A DNA stretch of 30,411 nucleotides from a virus. Below the pieces are notes generated by a model. That model was not told where the DNA came from. It ran no database searches and was given only the letters and a program-made list of their open reading frames with translations. Both the position numbers and the translations under genes were made by a program. Positions within the stretch are counted from its first letter, which is position 1. Each line of letters begins with the position of its first letter. Of this stretch, positions 1-7,645 are shown in pieces. The stretch spans positions 1-30,411 of the IMG/VR virus record IMGVR_UViG_3300019763_000017, one strand, 5' to 3'.

Positions 1-1
1 A

Positions 2-28
2 GAAAGTTCAATAGGAGTAACAGTATGA
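2..28 (+). CDS. 3' end of an upstream tail/baseplate gene (partial)
   Basis: The second frame is open from the left edge and reads ESSIGVTV before a TGA at 26-28. That stop overlaps the ATG of the next gene in an ATGA junction, the coupling used throughout this window. Only eight residues are visible, so no family can be named; its place before the baseplate J-like gene suggests another baseplate component. Confidence 0.45.
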   Translation, partial: ESSIGVTV

Positions 29-909
29 TATATGGATTAGGCATAGATGGATTTAAAAAGAAAAGTTTATCTGTAATAAAAGAAGAAACAGAAGCTAAAT
101 TAAGGGATGCACTAGGGGAGGATATTTCATTTATACCTCAATCAGTATTCGGTGTTATAGTAGGTATAGAATCAGAGGAAAAAGCCTTATTGTGGGAAAG
201 TATAGAGGGCGTATATAATGCTATGTATCCATCAGTAGCACAAGGAAAAAGCCTTGATAATGTAGGAGAGTTTATCGGTATCACAAGGCAAGCAGATGAA
301 ACTTACGAAGAATTTAGAACAAGATACAAGGTGTCAGTTGCAGCAAAAGGTAAAAATAATGCTGATTCTCTTTACGGACAATTATTAGAATTAGCAGATG
401 TAACAGATGCTAAAGTAATTGAAAATAAAACAAACATAGCAGAAAATGGAATCCCTGCACATCAATTCTTATCAGTTGTAGAGGGTGGAACAAATACAGA
501 AATAGCTGAAATTATTTGGAAAAACACACCACAAGGAATAGATAGTTTTGGAGCAATTACAGAACAAGTAACAGATGAACAAGGAGACTTACAAAATGTT
601 AATTTTTCAAGACCTACAGAAATTCCTATTTATTTTGAAATAAATATAACAGCAAATTCAAGTTTCCCAGTTGACGGAGAACAACAAGTAAAAGATGCAG
701 TAGCATTGTATGGAGATAGTAATTTCAATATAAACAAAGAAGTTATATTAAGTAGATTTTACACGCCTATAAATACTGTAGAGGGAGTAGTAGATATTGA
801 AATATTTATGGGTTTAACTGCTAGTCCTATAACAACTGTAAATATTCCTATCGGCATAACAGAAACATCTTTATTTGATGCAGCTAATATAATAGTAAAT
901 GTAAGCTAA
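25..909 (+). CDS. Baseplate J-like protein
   Basis: A 294-residue protein that reads as a baseplate J/gp47 (JayE) family member, a wedge component linking baseplate hub to fibres in contractile and some other tailed phages. The family pattern is visible: an N-terminal region followed by a stretch near residues 75-105 with LDNVGEFIGITR and YEEFRTRYKVS, then a beta-rich C-terminal half ending in paired strands. GGAG at 13-16 precedes the ATG. It is followed after nine bases by the DUF2612-like gene, a normal J-then-I order in tail operons. Confidence 0.8.
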   Translation: MIYGLGIDGFKKKSLSVIKEETEAKLRDALGEDISFIPQSVFGVIVGIESEEKALLWESIEGVYNAMYPSVAQGKSLDNVGEFIGITRQADETYEEFRTRYKVSVAAKGKNNADSLYGQLLELADVTDAKVIENKTNIAENGIPAHQFLSVVEGGTNTEIAEIIWKNTPQGIDSFGAITEQVTDEQGDLQNVNFSRPTEIPIYFEINITANSSFPVDGEQQVKDAVALYGDSNFNINKEVILSRFYTPINTVEGVVDIEIFMGLTASPITTVNIPIGITETSLFDAANIIVNVS

Positions 910-918
910 GGAGAAATA

Positions 919-1605
919 ATGGAATGCAGATTTACAAATTATCAGCCAACTATAAAAGAAAGACTTCCTGAACAGTTTAAATACTCTACATCTATTAATG
1001 GAACTATTGAAGCTTTTATAGATGATGAATTAGAAAAGTCTCAATGTGATTTAATTACTAAAAGATGGTTGAATACAGCAATTGGAAAACAGCTTGATGG
1101 GATAGGGGAGATTGTAGGATATTCACGACCTAATGGAGAGCCAAGCAACGATGGAAATTTTGGCTTTGCAGGTGATCCAACTTCGAGAACATTCGGAGAT
1201 GCGAACAATGAAGAAAGCGGTGGATTTTTAAGCACCGCTTTTCCTGTACTTTTTGCACCAGTAAATGATGATATTTATAGGATATTATTAAAAGCAAAAA
1301 TATTAAGAAATAACAGTTCTTTAAATGTAGATAGTACGCTTGAAATATTAAGTACATTATTTAATGCAAAAGTGTCTTATTTCTTAATCGAAAACTTAAA
1401 GCCTATGTATCAAATAGGTAGAGAATTTTTCTTATTTGAAAGAGAAATATTAAAAATTTTCCCTACTACTTTGTGCATAGAAGAGCCTAAATATGTATCG
1501 TTTAGCGAAAATGGTGCTTTCGGGTTTAAAGGAGACGACACGGCTTTAGGATTTGGAGATGCGAATAATGAAGAAAGCGGTGGCTATTTGTCATCAGTAA
1601 TTTAG
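919..1605 (+). CDS. DUF2612-like baseplate/tail protein with duplicated Gly-rich motif
   Basis: A 228-residue protein in the slot of phage tail protein I or DUF2612, directly after baseplate J. The N-terminal part (residues 1-75) contains LNTAIGKQLDGIGEIVGYSR, resembling the LDxxGxxxGxxR motif of the upstream J protein. Two copies of FGFxGD...FGDANNEESGGxLS lie near residues 81-110 and 200-228. The second copy forms the C-terminus. At DNA level the core of the repeats (1195-1223 and 1555-1583) differs at only one base in 29. A shorter opposite-strand ORF here is a shadow. Assignment to DUF2612 is by gene order and general look. Confidence 0.6.
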   Translation: MECRFTNYQPTIKERLPEQFKYSTSINGTIEAFIDDELEKSQCDLITKRWLNTAIGKQLDGIGEIVGYSRPNGEPSNDGNFGFAGDPTSRTFGDANNEESGGFLSTAFPVLFAPVNDDIYRILLKAKILRNNSSLNVDSTLEILSTLFNAKVSYFLIENLKPMYQIGREFFLFEREILKIFPTTLCIEEPKYVSFSENGAFGFKGDDTALGFGDANNEESGGYLSSVI

Positions 1606-1632
1606 TTATAATTAAAATAAAAAAGGGAAAAC

Positions 1633-2634
1633 ATGCCAAAACCAACAGTACTTCCTCTTTGGGATACCGCAGAAGAAAGAGTATTAGAGCCAAGTATCAC
1701 ACAAAAAACAACTGGGTGGGTATATTCAGGGTCAATTTTTGAAAAACCTGATGCTGAGACATTTAACCATTGGATGAATAATGTATATAGATGGCTTAAA
1801 TATTTCGATGAAGAAGTAGTGCCGTCTTCTCCTATTGCAACATACGAAGAGTATACAGCAACTGGTGGGGAAACATTTATTACAACTACAAGCAATACAG
1901 ATATTCAGGTATATAAAAACGGTACTTTTTTAATTAAAGATACTGATTATACTCTTAATGTCGATGGTGTTACAGTTGATTTCGTAGTAGCTTTAAACGT
2001 GAGTGATTTTGTTCAATGGTATGATTTAAGGAAGTTAGAAAGAAGTTATATTAATAGAGATATTAATGGTTTAACCGATAAAACAACACCAGTTGTTACA
2101 GATAATTTAGTCATTCAAGAAGCAGGTGGAGATTTAAAAAAGTTATCTTTGAATAATTTAACAGCAGCACTAAAAACAAATTTACTACACATTCAAGACC
2201 AAAAACCACTAGGAACAAATGGTGGTAATTTTACACCAGGCTTAACATGGATACCAAGAGTTTTAAATACAATATTAGTAAATGATATTTCAGGTGCATC
2301 ATTGTCTTCAAATCAAATCACACTACCAGCAGGAGAATACTTAATAGATGCATCTTGTCCTGTGCACAGGGTTTCAGATGCTAAATTAAGGTTAAGAAAC
2401 ATAACAGATTCAACAACTATAATTGAGGGTAGAAACGCATATAATTATTTTAATGTAAATATTAGTCAATCTGATTGTAAAATGAATGGAAGGTTTACAC
2501 TAAATAATACTAAGACTATTGAAATACAAAATATATGTAGTGCTAGTAATATCCTCGGTAATGGCTTTGGAGTTGCAGGAAATTTAGGAACACAAGAGAT
2601 TTATTCAGATGTGAAAATTTGGAAGGTAGGATAA
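1633..2634 (+). CDS. Tail fibre protein
   Basis: A 333-residue probable tail fibre. The N-terminus, with PLWDTAEERV, GWVYSGSIFEKPDAETFNHW and an aromatic NNVYRWLKYFDE segment, is the baseplate-attachment type seen in many phage fibres. The middle (about 75-135) is beta-rich with a YKNGTFLIKDTDY segment. The C-terminal 140 residues look like a beta-sandwich receptor-binding head. AAAGGGAAAA lies before the ATG. It is followed after one base by a probable assembly factor, the usual fibre/chaperone pairing. The receptor cannot be guessed from sequence. Confidence 0.7.
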   Translation: MPKPTVLPLWDTAEERVLEPSITQKTTGWVYSGSIFEKPDAETFNHWMNNVYRWLKYFDEEVVPSSPIATYEEYTATGGETFITTTSNTDIQVYKNGTFLIKDTDYTLNVDGVTVDFVVALNVSDFVQWYDLRKLERSYINRDINGLTDKTTPVVTDNLVIQEAGGDLKKLSLNNLTAALKTNLLHIQDQKPLGTNGGNFTPGLTWIPRVLNTILVNDISGASLSSNQITLPAGEYLIDASCPVHRVSDAKLRLRNITDSTTIIEGRNAYNYFNVNISQSDCKMNGRFTLNNTKTIEIQNICSASNILGNGFGVAGNLGTQEIYSDVKIWKVG

Positions 2635-2635
2635 T

Positions 2636-2950
2636 ATGAAATTTGCAAAAATTATAAACGATATAGTAGATCATATTGCATATAAAAAAGAAGATGGATA
2701 TATAGAAGTAAACGATAATGTGTTTGGTGGAATGAAAAAGGTTGGAGATTCTTTTTCATATCCAATTATTAAAGAAACAGAAGCAGAGTTAATAGCTAAA
2801 AAAGTGCTAGATGCTAAAGCCTTTTTAAACAAAACCGACTTTAAAATGACTGTAGATTATTTTGCATCAATGACAACAGAAGAACAATTACAGCTTACTA
2901 ATGAAAGAGCAAGTGCAAGAGCCTATGTAATAGCAAACGAGATTGAATAA
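2636..2950 (+). CDS. Probable tail fibre assembly/chaperone-like protein
   Basis: A 104-residue protein immediately after the fibre gene. The first part (KFAKIINDIVDHIAYKKEDG) and the helical C-terminal part with LDAKAFLNKTDFKMTVDYFASMTTEEQLQLTNERA resemble small fibre-associated proteins, in which a short residue-substitution domain precedes helices ending near an LNxTD..M/V motif. It ends in a TAATG junction with the next gene. Function is inferred mainly from position; it could also be a small structural subunit. Confidence 0.45.
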   Translation: MKFAKIINDIVDHIAYKKEDGYIEVNDNVFGGMKKVGDSFSYPIIKETEAELIAKKVLDAKAFLNKTDFKMTVDYFASMTTEEQLQLTNERASARAYVIANEIE

Positions 2951-3585
2951 TGTCTTTAAAAGAAGAACTTGAGGCAAAACTTGCAAAAGAAAAAGAAGAG
3001 ATGATTAAAAAAACTATATCACTTCCATTAGAAGACGCTCCAATTATTCAAGATGAAGCAGTAGAAGATATAGAAACTATAATCGAAGAAGAAATTAAAA
3101 AAATCCCAAGAGATGAAGCAGTAGAAGAAAAGTTTAATGATGAAGATTTGAGTGAGTTGGAGAAAATAATAGAATCAGCTTCTATTGAAAAAATAGAAGC
3201 TTTTAAAAAAGAAGAGTGCAAAGGGTGTGCAGAATTAAAAAAGGCTTTAGATAGTGTATTACATCCCGATTCTGTAAAAGAGCAATTCTTATCGCTTAGA
3301 GAGTCGCAAATTAACACAAACGAAAATGTGTCTAATGCTAGAACTGATATACAAAACGGAATTACTTCTGAATATAATCACCATAAGAGTAATTATGAAA
3401 TATTAGAATCTATCCATAAGCACATAGGTAAATGGTTTTTTACTGTTTTGATACTAGCATCATTTTTAAGTTTTTCTTTAGGGATAGTGGCAAGCGAAAA
3501 TAAGGAAGTCGTGTATCCAATAGCGGATAAAGTAATAAAAGCTTGGAATGATATAGGACATACGAATAAGGCATTAGGAGATTAA
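2950..3585 (+). CDS. Acidic coiled-coil protein with one membrane segment
   Basis: Not recognised. The 211-residue product has a long charged, Glu/Lys-rich helical N-terminal part (1-100) with a duplicated DEAVE motif, a CKGC pair near residue 94, a second helical region, then one hydrophobic segment (about 162-182, WFFTVLILASFLSFSLGIVAS region) and a short tail. It sits between the fibre genes and the holin, so a role in lysis timing, or as an inner-membrane partner of the lysis proteins, is possible but unproven. The start overlaps the previous stop as TAATG. Confidence 0.6.
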   Translation: MSLKEELEAKLAKEKEEMIKKTISLPLEDAPIIQDEAVEDIETIIEEEIKKIPRDEAVEEKFNDEDLSELEKIIESASIEKIEAFKKEECKGCAELKKALDSVLHPDSVKEQFLSLRESQINTNENVSNARTDIQNGITSEYNHHKSNYEILESIHKHIGKWFFTVLILASFLSFSLGIVASENKEVVYPIADKVIKAWNDIGHTNKALGD

Positions 3586-3586
3586 G

Positions 3587-3946
3587 ATGGCATTTTGGGA
3601 TATATTTGGAGGTACAGTAGCTAAGAGTGTAGAAACTATTGCTAAAGAATGGATTGATACAGATATGGAAAAAGCAGAAGCAAGTGCCTTAATGGTTAAG
3701 ACACTTGATCCAAATGGATTAATGAGGAGAGACATAAGCAGAAAAGTATCTAATTTATATATGCTTTATATCTTATGTACTATGGGATTATTAATATGTT
3801 TTTCTTTTGAAATAGGAAATATAACACAAATAGAAAAAGCGATTAGTAATTTAACAGGTTTATTCATTCCTATAACTACAATGTTTACAGCGATTGTAGG
3901 TGCAAGTTTCGGTGTAAATGGTATTAATGCACATAAAGGTAAATAA
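3587..3946 (+). CDS. Holin (3TM/GTA-holin-like)
   Basis: A 119-residue membrane protein with hydrophobic segments at about 57-74 and 90-110, separated by a short polar loop and preceded by an amphipathic N-terminal region with MRRDISRKVSN. This looks like the holin family found in gene-transfer agents and phages (Holin_3TM type), which permeabilises the inner membrane for release of the endolysin. The gene directly downstream is the endolysin, in TAATG overlap, which strongly supports the call. Confidence 0.65.
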   Translation: MAFWDIFGGTVAKSVETIAKEWIDTDMEKAEASALMVKTLDPNGLMRRDISRKVSNLYMLYILCTMGLLICFSFEIGNITQIEKAISNLTGLFIPITTMFTAIVGASFGVNGINAHKGK

Positions 3947-4503
3947 TGGCTGATTATATACACGCTTATAAAATATTAATGGGTCGTGAGTTTAGCAATA
4001 ATCCCGACAAATTCATCCATAAAAATAAAGGCGAGGATTCTTTAACGGTTGCAGGAATTTATCGAAAATGGCATCCTAAAACATTAGACTGGGATTTCGT
4101 AGATAGGGTAATCTCTATGTGTAGTGGTAACCTTGCAATGGCTTCTAATTTAATTATTAAAGATGTGAAAATACAAGCACAAATATTACAAGGCTTTAAA
4201 GCTCACTACTGGGATAAAAACAGACTAGGAGAAATTGTCCATCAGAACACCGCTAACGAGCTTTTTATATCTGCTACTAACATAGATAGCAAAAACACTA
4301 TTAAACTTGCACAGAAGCTAATAGGGGTTAAAGATGATGGAATCATAGGAAATATAACAATTAAATATTTAAATGACTATGACCCAATAGCATTTGATAA
4401 AGAATTTGACGAAATAGAAATAGAGAACTATGAAAGAATAGCAAAAAATCCAAGACTAGCTCACAACTTAAAAGGTTGGAAAAACAGAGCGAGGAGCGTA
4501 TAA
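3946..4503 (+). CDS. Endolysin, GH108-type muramidase
   Basis: A 185-residue peptidoglycan hydrolase. Near the N-terminus Glu15 in GREFSNNP corresponds to the catalytic Glu of the glycoside hydrolase 108 family (E..YSNNP...G), followed by GEDSLTVAGIYRKWHPK. The C-terminal half, with a KLIGVKDDGIIGNITIKYLN segment, fits the predicted peptidoglycan-binding domain found after GH108 (PG_binding_3). The E-G-G signature is degenerate (E-F), so this is a divergent member. No signal peptide is evident, consistent with holin-dependent export. A small membrane protein follows in TAATG overlap. Confidence 0.75.
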   Translation: MADYIHAYKILMGREFSNNPDKFIHKNKGEDSLTVAGIYRKWHPKTLDWDFVDRVISMCSGNLAMASNLIIKDVKIQAQILQGFKAHYWDKNRLGEIVHQNTANELFISATNIDSKNTIKLAQKLIGVKDDGIIGNITIKYLNDYDPIAFDKEFDEIEIENYERIAKNPRLAHNLKGWKNRARSV

Positions 4504-4661
4504 TGAAAGAAAAATGGAATAACAATAAAAGTAAAATTTACATTTCTACTATTTTAGTATTAGTATCAATAATAGTGTACCAGTCTAAAATGTTACAAGT
4601 GTCATTTCCTGACCGTGCAATTTGTATCGAGCATCAGTTTAATATTGACACAAATCAATAA
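4503..4661 (+). CDS. Small single-TM lysis-cassette protein
   Basis: The 52-residue product has a basic N-terminus, one hydrophobic helix (about 12-28) and a short polar C-terminal part with a single Cys in RAICIEH. The ATG at 4503 overlaps the endolysin stop and has GAGGAG eight bases upstream, so this start is preferred over an earlier in-frame one at 4476. The position suggests a spanin-like or antiholin-like accessory protein. It lacks a lipobox and is too short for a standard Rz, so the role stays open. Promoter P1 lies inside its last codons. Confidence 0.55.
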   Translation: MKEKWNNNKSKIYISTILVLVSIIVYQSKMLQVSFPDRAICIEHQFNIDTNQ

Positions 4662-4673
4662 TTTAGATATAAT
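4645..4673 (+). promoter_or_regulatory. Promoter P1: perfect sigma70 consensus, 17-bp spacer
   Basis: TTGACA at 4645-4650 and TATAAT at 4668-4673 are separated by exactly 17 bases. A TATTGA-N6-TCAATA inverted repeat (4643-4648/4655-4660) covers the -35 box and could be an operator. The expected start is near 4680. No ORF lies between it and the terminator at 4768-4798. Confidence 0.85.
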
Positions 4674-4679
4674 AACTTA

Positions 4680-4798
4680 CTTCATTAGCATACCCTTGTT
4701 AATTTAGTATATCTTTATTTAAAATCTCTAACTTTTGATGTGTTCAAGCTCTCTTAACTTGAATTATAAAAGCTACTTTTAACCGAGTAGCTTTTTTT
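4680..4798 (+). ncRNA. Putative phage small RNA (about 120 nt)
   Basis: The predicted transcript runs from promoter P1 to the intrinsic terminator at 4768-4798. It contains no ORF with a ribosome site. Before the terminator there is a TTCAAG/CTTGAA hairpin (4743-4748/4758-4763) with a pyrimidine-rich loop CTCTCTTAA, and about 30 bases upstream an unpaired AAUCUCUAAC. UCUCU motifs in exposed positions can pair with purine-rich Shine-Dalgarno sequences, so a trans-acting regulator of phage or host mRNA is a reasonable guess. No known RNA family was recognised. Transcription itself is inferred. Confidence 0.65.
4768..4798 (+). terminator. Rho-independent terminator
   Basis: AAAAGCTAC (4768-4776) pairs with GTAGCTTTT (4787-4795) around a ten-base loop, and the right arm runs into a tract of seven T (4792-4798). 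It ends the late tail/lysis transcript and the putative small RNA from P1, and insulates the IbrA/B-like cassette. Confidence 0.85.
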
Positions 4799-4849
4799 AT
4801 TTCCGAAAACACAAATTGGTAAATTCTTTCCCTTTTTAATGTTTTATTC

Positions 4850-4878
4850 TTGACAATGGTTAAATATTACCCTATAAT
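4850..4878 (+). promoter_or_regulatory. Promoter P2: perfect sigma70 consensus, 17-bp spacer
   Basis: TTGACA at 4850-4855 and TATAAT at 4873-4878 are 17 bases apart. The expected start near 4885 gives a 20-base leader carrying AAGGAT before the ATG at 4906. It drives the ParB-like/PP-loop cassette and probably the small genes up to about 8.3 kb. Confidence 0.88.
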
Positions 4879-4905
4879 AACACTATCAAAAAATAAGGAT
4901 ATAAA

Positions 4906-5574
4906 ATGAGAGAAACAATTAAGATTCAAATTAAAGCAATACTTAAAACTGTTAGTAGTTCTAATTTAGATGAAAAAGTAGACTGCATTAATATGATGAG
5001 GGAAATGATACATGAAATAAGTCCATTTAAAAGTGAGCCTGTAGACTATGTAAAATGGGTTAAAAATAATAGTGTTGGAGCAAATGAATATAATCCAAAT
5101 AGTGTAGCACCTCCAGAAATGGAATTATTGAGATTATCTATCGCAAGTGATGGATTTACTCAACCTATTGTAACTTGGCAGCATTCAGACATTGTAGAAA
5201 ATGAAGTAATTGATGGATTTCATAGACATAGAGTAGGTAAAGAATGTCAAGATATTCAAAAAAGAATACATGGTTATCTTCCAATAGTTGCAGTTAGTGA
5301 AGATAGAGAGGGCAGAAATGATAGGATAGCTTCTACAATTAGACATAACAGAGCAAGAGGAAAGCACAAAGTAGAAGCAATGGCAGAGATTGTACTTGAT
5401 TTAAAAAAGCGTAATTGGAGTGATAAGAAAATTTCTAAAGAATTAGGAATGGATCAAGATGAAGTGTTAAGACTTACTCAGATTACGGGACTAATGGAAA
5501 TGTTTTCAGATAGTGAATTTAGCATGGCATGGAAGGCTGAAACATTAGAGGAAATGGAAGATGATAACAATTAA
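4906..5574 (+). CDS. ParB/Srx-fold protein, IbrB-like
   Basis: A 222-residue protein with a ParB-like N-terminal nuclease/NTP-binding fold in the middle (about 65-150): IDGFHRHRVG at the ParB/Srx GxxRxxA position and STIRHNRARGKH further on. A helical HTH-like region follows (DLKKRNWSDKKISKELGMDQ). IbrB proteins of enterobacterial prophages, partners of IbrA, carry a very similar RHNRARG segment. The gene is first in an operon under promoter P2 and overlaps the next gene by 14 bases. IbrA/IbrB were described as affecting expression of immunoglobulin-binding eib genes in E. coli; their chemistry is not established as far as I know. Confidence 0.75.
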   Translation: MRETIKIQIKAILKTVSSSNLDEKVDCINMMREMIHEISPFKSEPVDYVKWVKNNSVGANEYNPNSVAPPEMELLRLSIASDGFTQPIVTWQHSDIVENEVIDGFHRHRVGKECQDIQKRIHGYLPIVAVSEDREGRNDRIASTIRHNRARGKHKVEAMAEIVLDLKKRNWSDKKISKELGMDQDEVLRLTQITGLMEMFSDSEFSMAWKAETLEEMEDDNN

Positions 5575-5962
5575 GCAAATATTTCATCATTTCTCTTTAT
5601 GGGAAGACAATAAAAAAGGATTTTATGACACGGTATGTGCTGATTATTCTGATCATGTACAAAAAAGCGTTAAGCTATTAAGTGACCAAGAAGAATTTAG
5701 AAAGTATGCAGAAAAAGTTATTAAAGAATGGGTTTACAGTTGTGAACAGAATTTAACTGATCCTTCATTAAACAAAATAGCATACATAGGTCAAAGTGCT
5801 TGTTGTATGGCAAATAATACACCTGCGTTTGTAACTCGTAATGCTTGGAGTTATATAGATGAGACAGATCAAAGAAAAGCAAATGAAACAGCTAGAGAAA
5901 TATTAAGAGAATGGCGAAATAAAGAATTAAATAAGGGGTCGTTATGGGAAAAATTCAGTTAG
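5561..5962 (+). CDS. Small conserved partner in the IbrA/B-like cassette
   Basis: A 133-residue protein lying between the ParB-like and PP-loop genes and overlapping both (14 and 19 bases), so the three are likely co-translated. It contains an SCEQNLTDPSLNKIAYIGQS segment followed by a CC pair, then a Trp/Asn/Arg-rich helical C-terminus with QRKANETAREILREW. I recall similar small proteins beside IbrA-like genes in phages and plasmids but know no function. The cysteines (Cys 76, 96 and 97, approximate) could bind metal. Confidence 0.6.
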   Translation: MITIKQIFHHFSLWEDNKKGFYDTVCADYSDHVQKSVKLLSDQEEFRKYAEKVIKEWVYSCEQNLTDPSLNKIAYIGQSACCMANNTPAFVTRNAWSYIDETDQRKANETAREILREWRNKELNKGSLWEKFS

Positions 5963-7158
5963 ACTATAATGTTTTAGATGGTGCAGTACAAAGAATAAAA
6001 GATACTTTTGACAATTTTGAAAAGATATATCTCTCTTTTTCTGCCGGTAAAGATAGTACAGTAATGTTGCATCTAGTAGCACAAGAAGCTCAAAGAAGAA
6101 ATAGAAAAATAGGATTATTGCTAGTTGATTTAGAGGGACAATATCAGCTAACAATGGAACACGCTGAATTAATGATAGCACAATATAAAGATGTACTTGA
6201 TGTGTATTGGATATGCTTACCATTGAGTTTAAGAAATGCTGTTTCCGTTTATGAACCACAATGGATATGTTGGGATGAAGACAAAAAAGAAGATTGGATA
6301 AGACAACCTTGGGAACATTCAATAACAGATTTAGATTATTTTCCTTTCTTTAAAAAAGGTATGGAGTTTGAAGATTTTGTTCCTCAATTTGGCGACTGGT
6401 TTAGTGAGGGAAAAAGTACTGCTTGTTTCGTAGGTATTAGAACAGATGAAAGTCTAAATAGATTCAGAACAATAGCAAGTACAACAAAAGTGAGATTCAA
6501 CGAATGGCAATGGACAACAAAAGTAACAGAAACTGTTTATAACTCATATCCTATATATGATTGGAGAACTCAAGACATATGGACATATCACGCAAAAAAT
6601 AGAGACATGAGATATAACGAACTTTATGAGCTAATGAACAAAGCTGGACTAGCATTGTCCTTACAGAGAATATGTCAACCTTATGGAGATGATCAAAGGA
6701 GAGGATTATGGTTATTCCACTTAATAGAACCAAACACATGGGCAAAAGTAGTAGCAAGGGTGAGTGGAGCAAATAGCGGTAGCTTGTATGTTCAAGAAAG
6801 TGGAAATATTAATGGTTATAACAAGATAACAAAACCAAAAAACCATACTTGGAAAAGTTTTGCAAATATATTTTTAGAATCATTACCCCCTCAAACAAGA
6901 GAGCATTATGAAATAAAAATAAAGACATTTTGTAATTGGTGGGAGGAAAGAGGTTATCCAGATGGAATACCAGATGAAGCAGAAGCAAAATTAGAAATGG
7001 CGAAGAAAGTACCATCATGGAGAAGAGTTTGCAAAAGCTTATTAAGAAATGATTATTGGATGAAAGGATTAAGTTTTACTCAGCACAAGACGGACGCATA
7101 TAAAAAATACTTAGAAATGAAAAAAAGAAAATTAGAAGGGCAAGGGTTATTCGATTAA
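5944..7158 (+). CDS. PP-loop ATPase / PAPS reductase-like, IbrA-like (DUF3440 type)
   Basis: A 404-residue adenine-nucleotide alpha-hydrolase. Residues 31-38 (SFSAGKDS) form the PP-loop that binds ATP in the PAPS-reductase/N-type ATPase superfamily. A conserved DLEGQYQLTMEH follows, then a long C-terminal region with WQWTTKVTETVYNSYPIYDWRTQDIW and an RVCKSLLRNDYWMKGLSF segment typical of the IbrA/DUF3440 type. There is no ECGxH reductase tail, so sulfate reduction is unlikely; adenylation or thiolation chemistry on another substrate is more plausible. It ends in TAATG overlap with a tiny HTH gene. Confidence 0.78.
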   Translation: MGKIQLDYNVLDGAVQRIKDTFDNFEKIYLSFSAGKDSTVMLHLVAQEAQRRNRKIGLLLVDLEGQYQLTMEHAELMIAQYKDVLDVYWICLPLSLRNAVSVYEPQWICWDEDKKEDWIRQPWEHSITDLDYFPFFKKGMEFEDFVPQFGDWFSEGKSTACFVGIRTDESLNRFRTIASTTKVRFNEWQWTTKVTETVYNSYPIYDWRTQDIWTYHAKNRDMRYNELYELMNKAGLALSLQRICQPYGDDQRRGLWLFHLIEPNTWAKVVARVSGANSGSLYVQESGNINGYNKITKPKNHTWKSFANIFLESLPPQTREHYEIKIKTFCNWWEERGYPDGIPDEAEAKLEMAKKVPSWRRVCKSLLRNDYWMKGLSFTQHKTDAYKKYLEMKKRKLEGQGLFD

Positions 7159-7310
7159 TGAAACCAACTAACACAAACATAGCAGAAAAATACGGACTCG
7201 ATAGAAAAACTATCGGCACGTATAAAAACAGTAAAGATAAAAAAGTAAGAGAAAGATACGATGCAATGAAAGCACACTTTATAAAAGCACACGAAGAAAA
7301 GGGGAAGTGA
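7158..7310 (+). CDS. 50-residue HTH-like protein
   Basis: A small ORF beginning in TAATG overlap with the IbrA-like stop and ending in TGATG overlap with the next start. It encodes 50 residues with NIAEKYGLDRKTIGTYKNS, a plausible helix-turn-helix of the Mor/terminase-small type, followed by a charged helix. Coupling on both sides supports translation. A DNA-binding role is inferred from the HTH pattern. Confidence 0.6.
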   Translation: MKPTNTNIAEKYGLDRKTIGTYKNSKDKKVRERYDAMKAHFIKAHEEKGK

Positions 7311-7642
7311 TGAAAGAATTTAAAAAATTAAAAGTAGGTAGTAAAATACAAATTCAATCAAGAAGATTAGGGAGTCTTGAAAGAGAAATATTAAAAGTTG
7401 ATAAAATAACTAAGAAATATTTTAAATGTGGTGGATTTAGTTTTTATAGAAAAGATGGGGTACAAGGAAAAATAAAAAATAATGAAAGTGCCTATGCCTA
7501 CATTAAAACAAAAGAAGAAATAAATGAATTTTTAAAATCTAGTTTGCTTAACAATATAAAGCGAGAAATAAAATATTTTAATTTAAATACTCTTAGTCTA
7601 AAAGATTTAAAAACAATTGATTCGATAATAAGAAAGGTTTGA
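7310..7642 (+). CDS. Hypothetical basic protein
   Basis: Not recognised. The 110-residue product starts at ATG 7310 behind AGGGGAAG. A GTG at 7307 directly before it is the alternative. The N-terminal half is beta-like with KVGSKIQIQSRRLG and KYFKCGGFSFY. The C-terminal half is two helices ending in LSLKDLKTIDSIIRKV. Confidence 0.65.
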   Translation: MKEFKKLKVGSKIQIQSRRLGSLEREILKVDKITKKYFKCGGFSFYRKDGVQGKIKNNESAYAYIKTKEEINEFLKSSLLNNIKREIKYFNLNTLSLKDLKTIDSIIRKV

Positions 7643-7645
7643 AAA

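Noticed and set aside
1607-1612. TATAAT before the tail fibre gene
   Set aside because: No -35 and no extended -10; in DNA this AT-rich a single hexamer is weak evidence.
1602-1895. Opposite-strand ORFs such as the 97-codon one here, and similar ones across the window
   Set aside because: All lie within confident + strand genes, lack ribosome sites and give low-complexity hydrophobic translations typical of AT-rich shadow frames.
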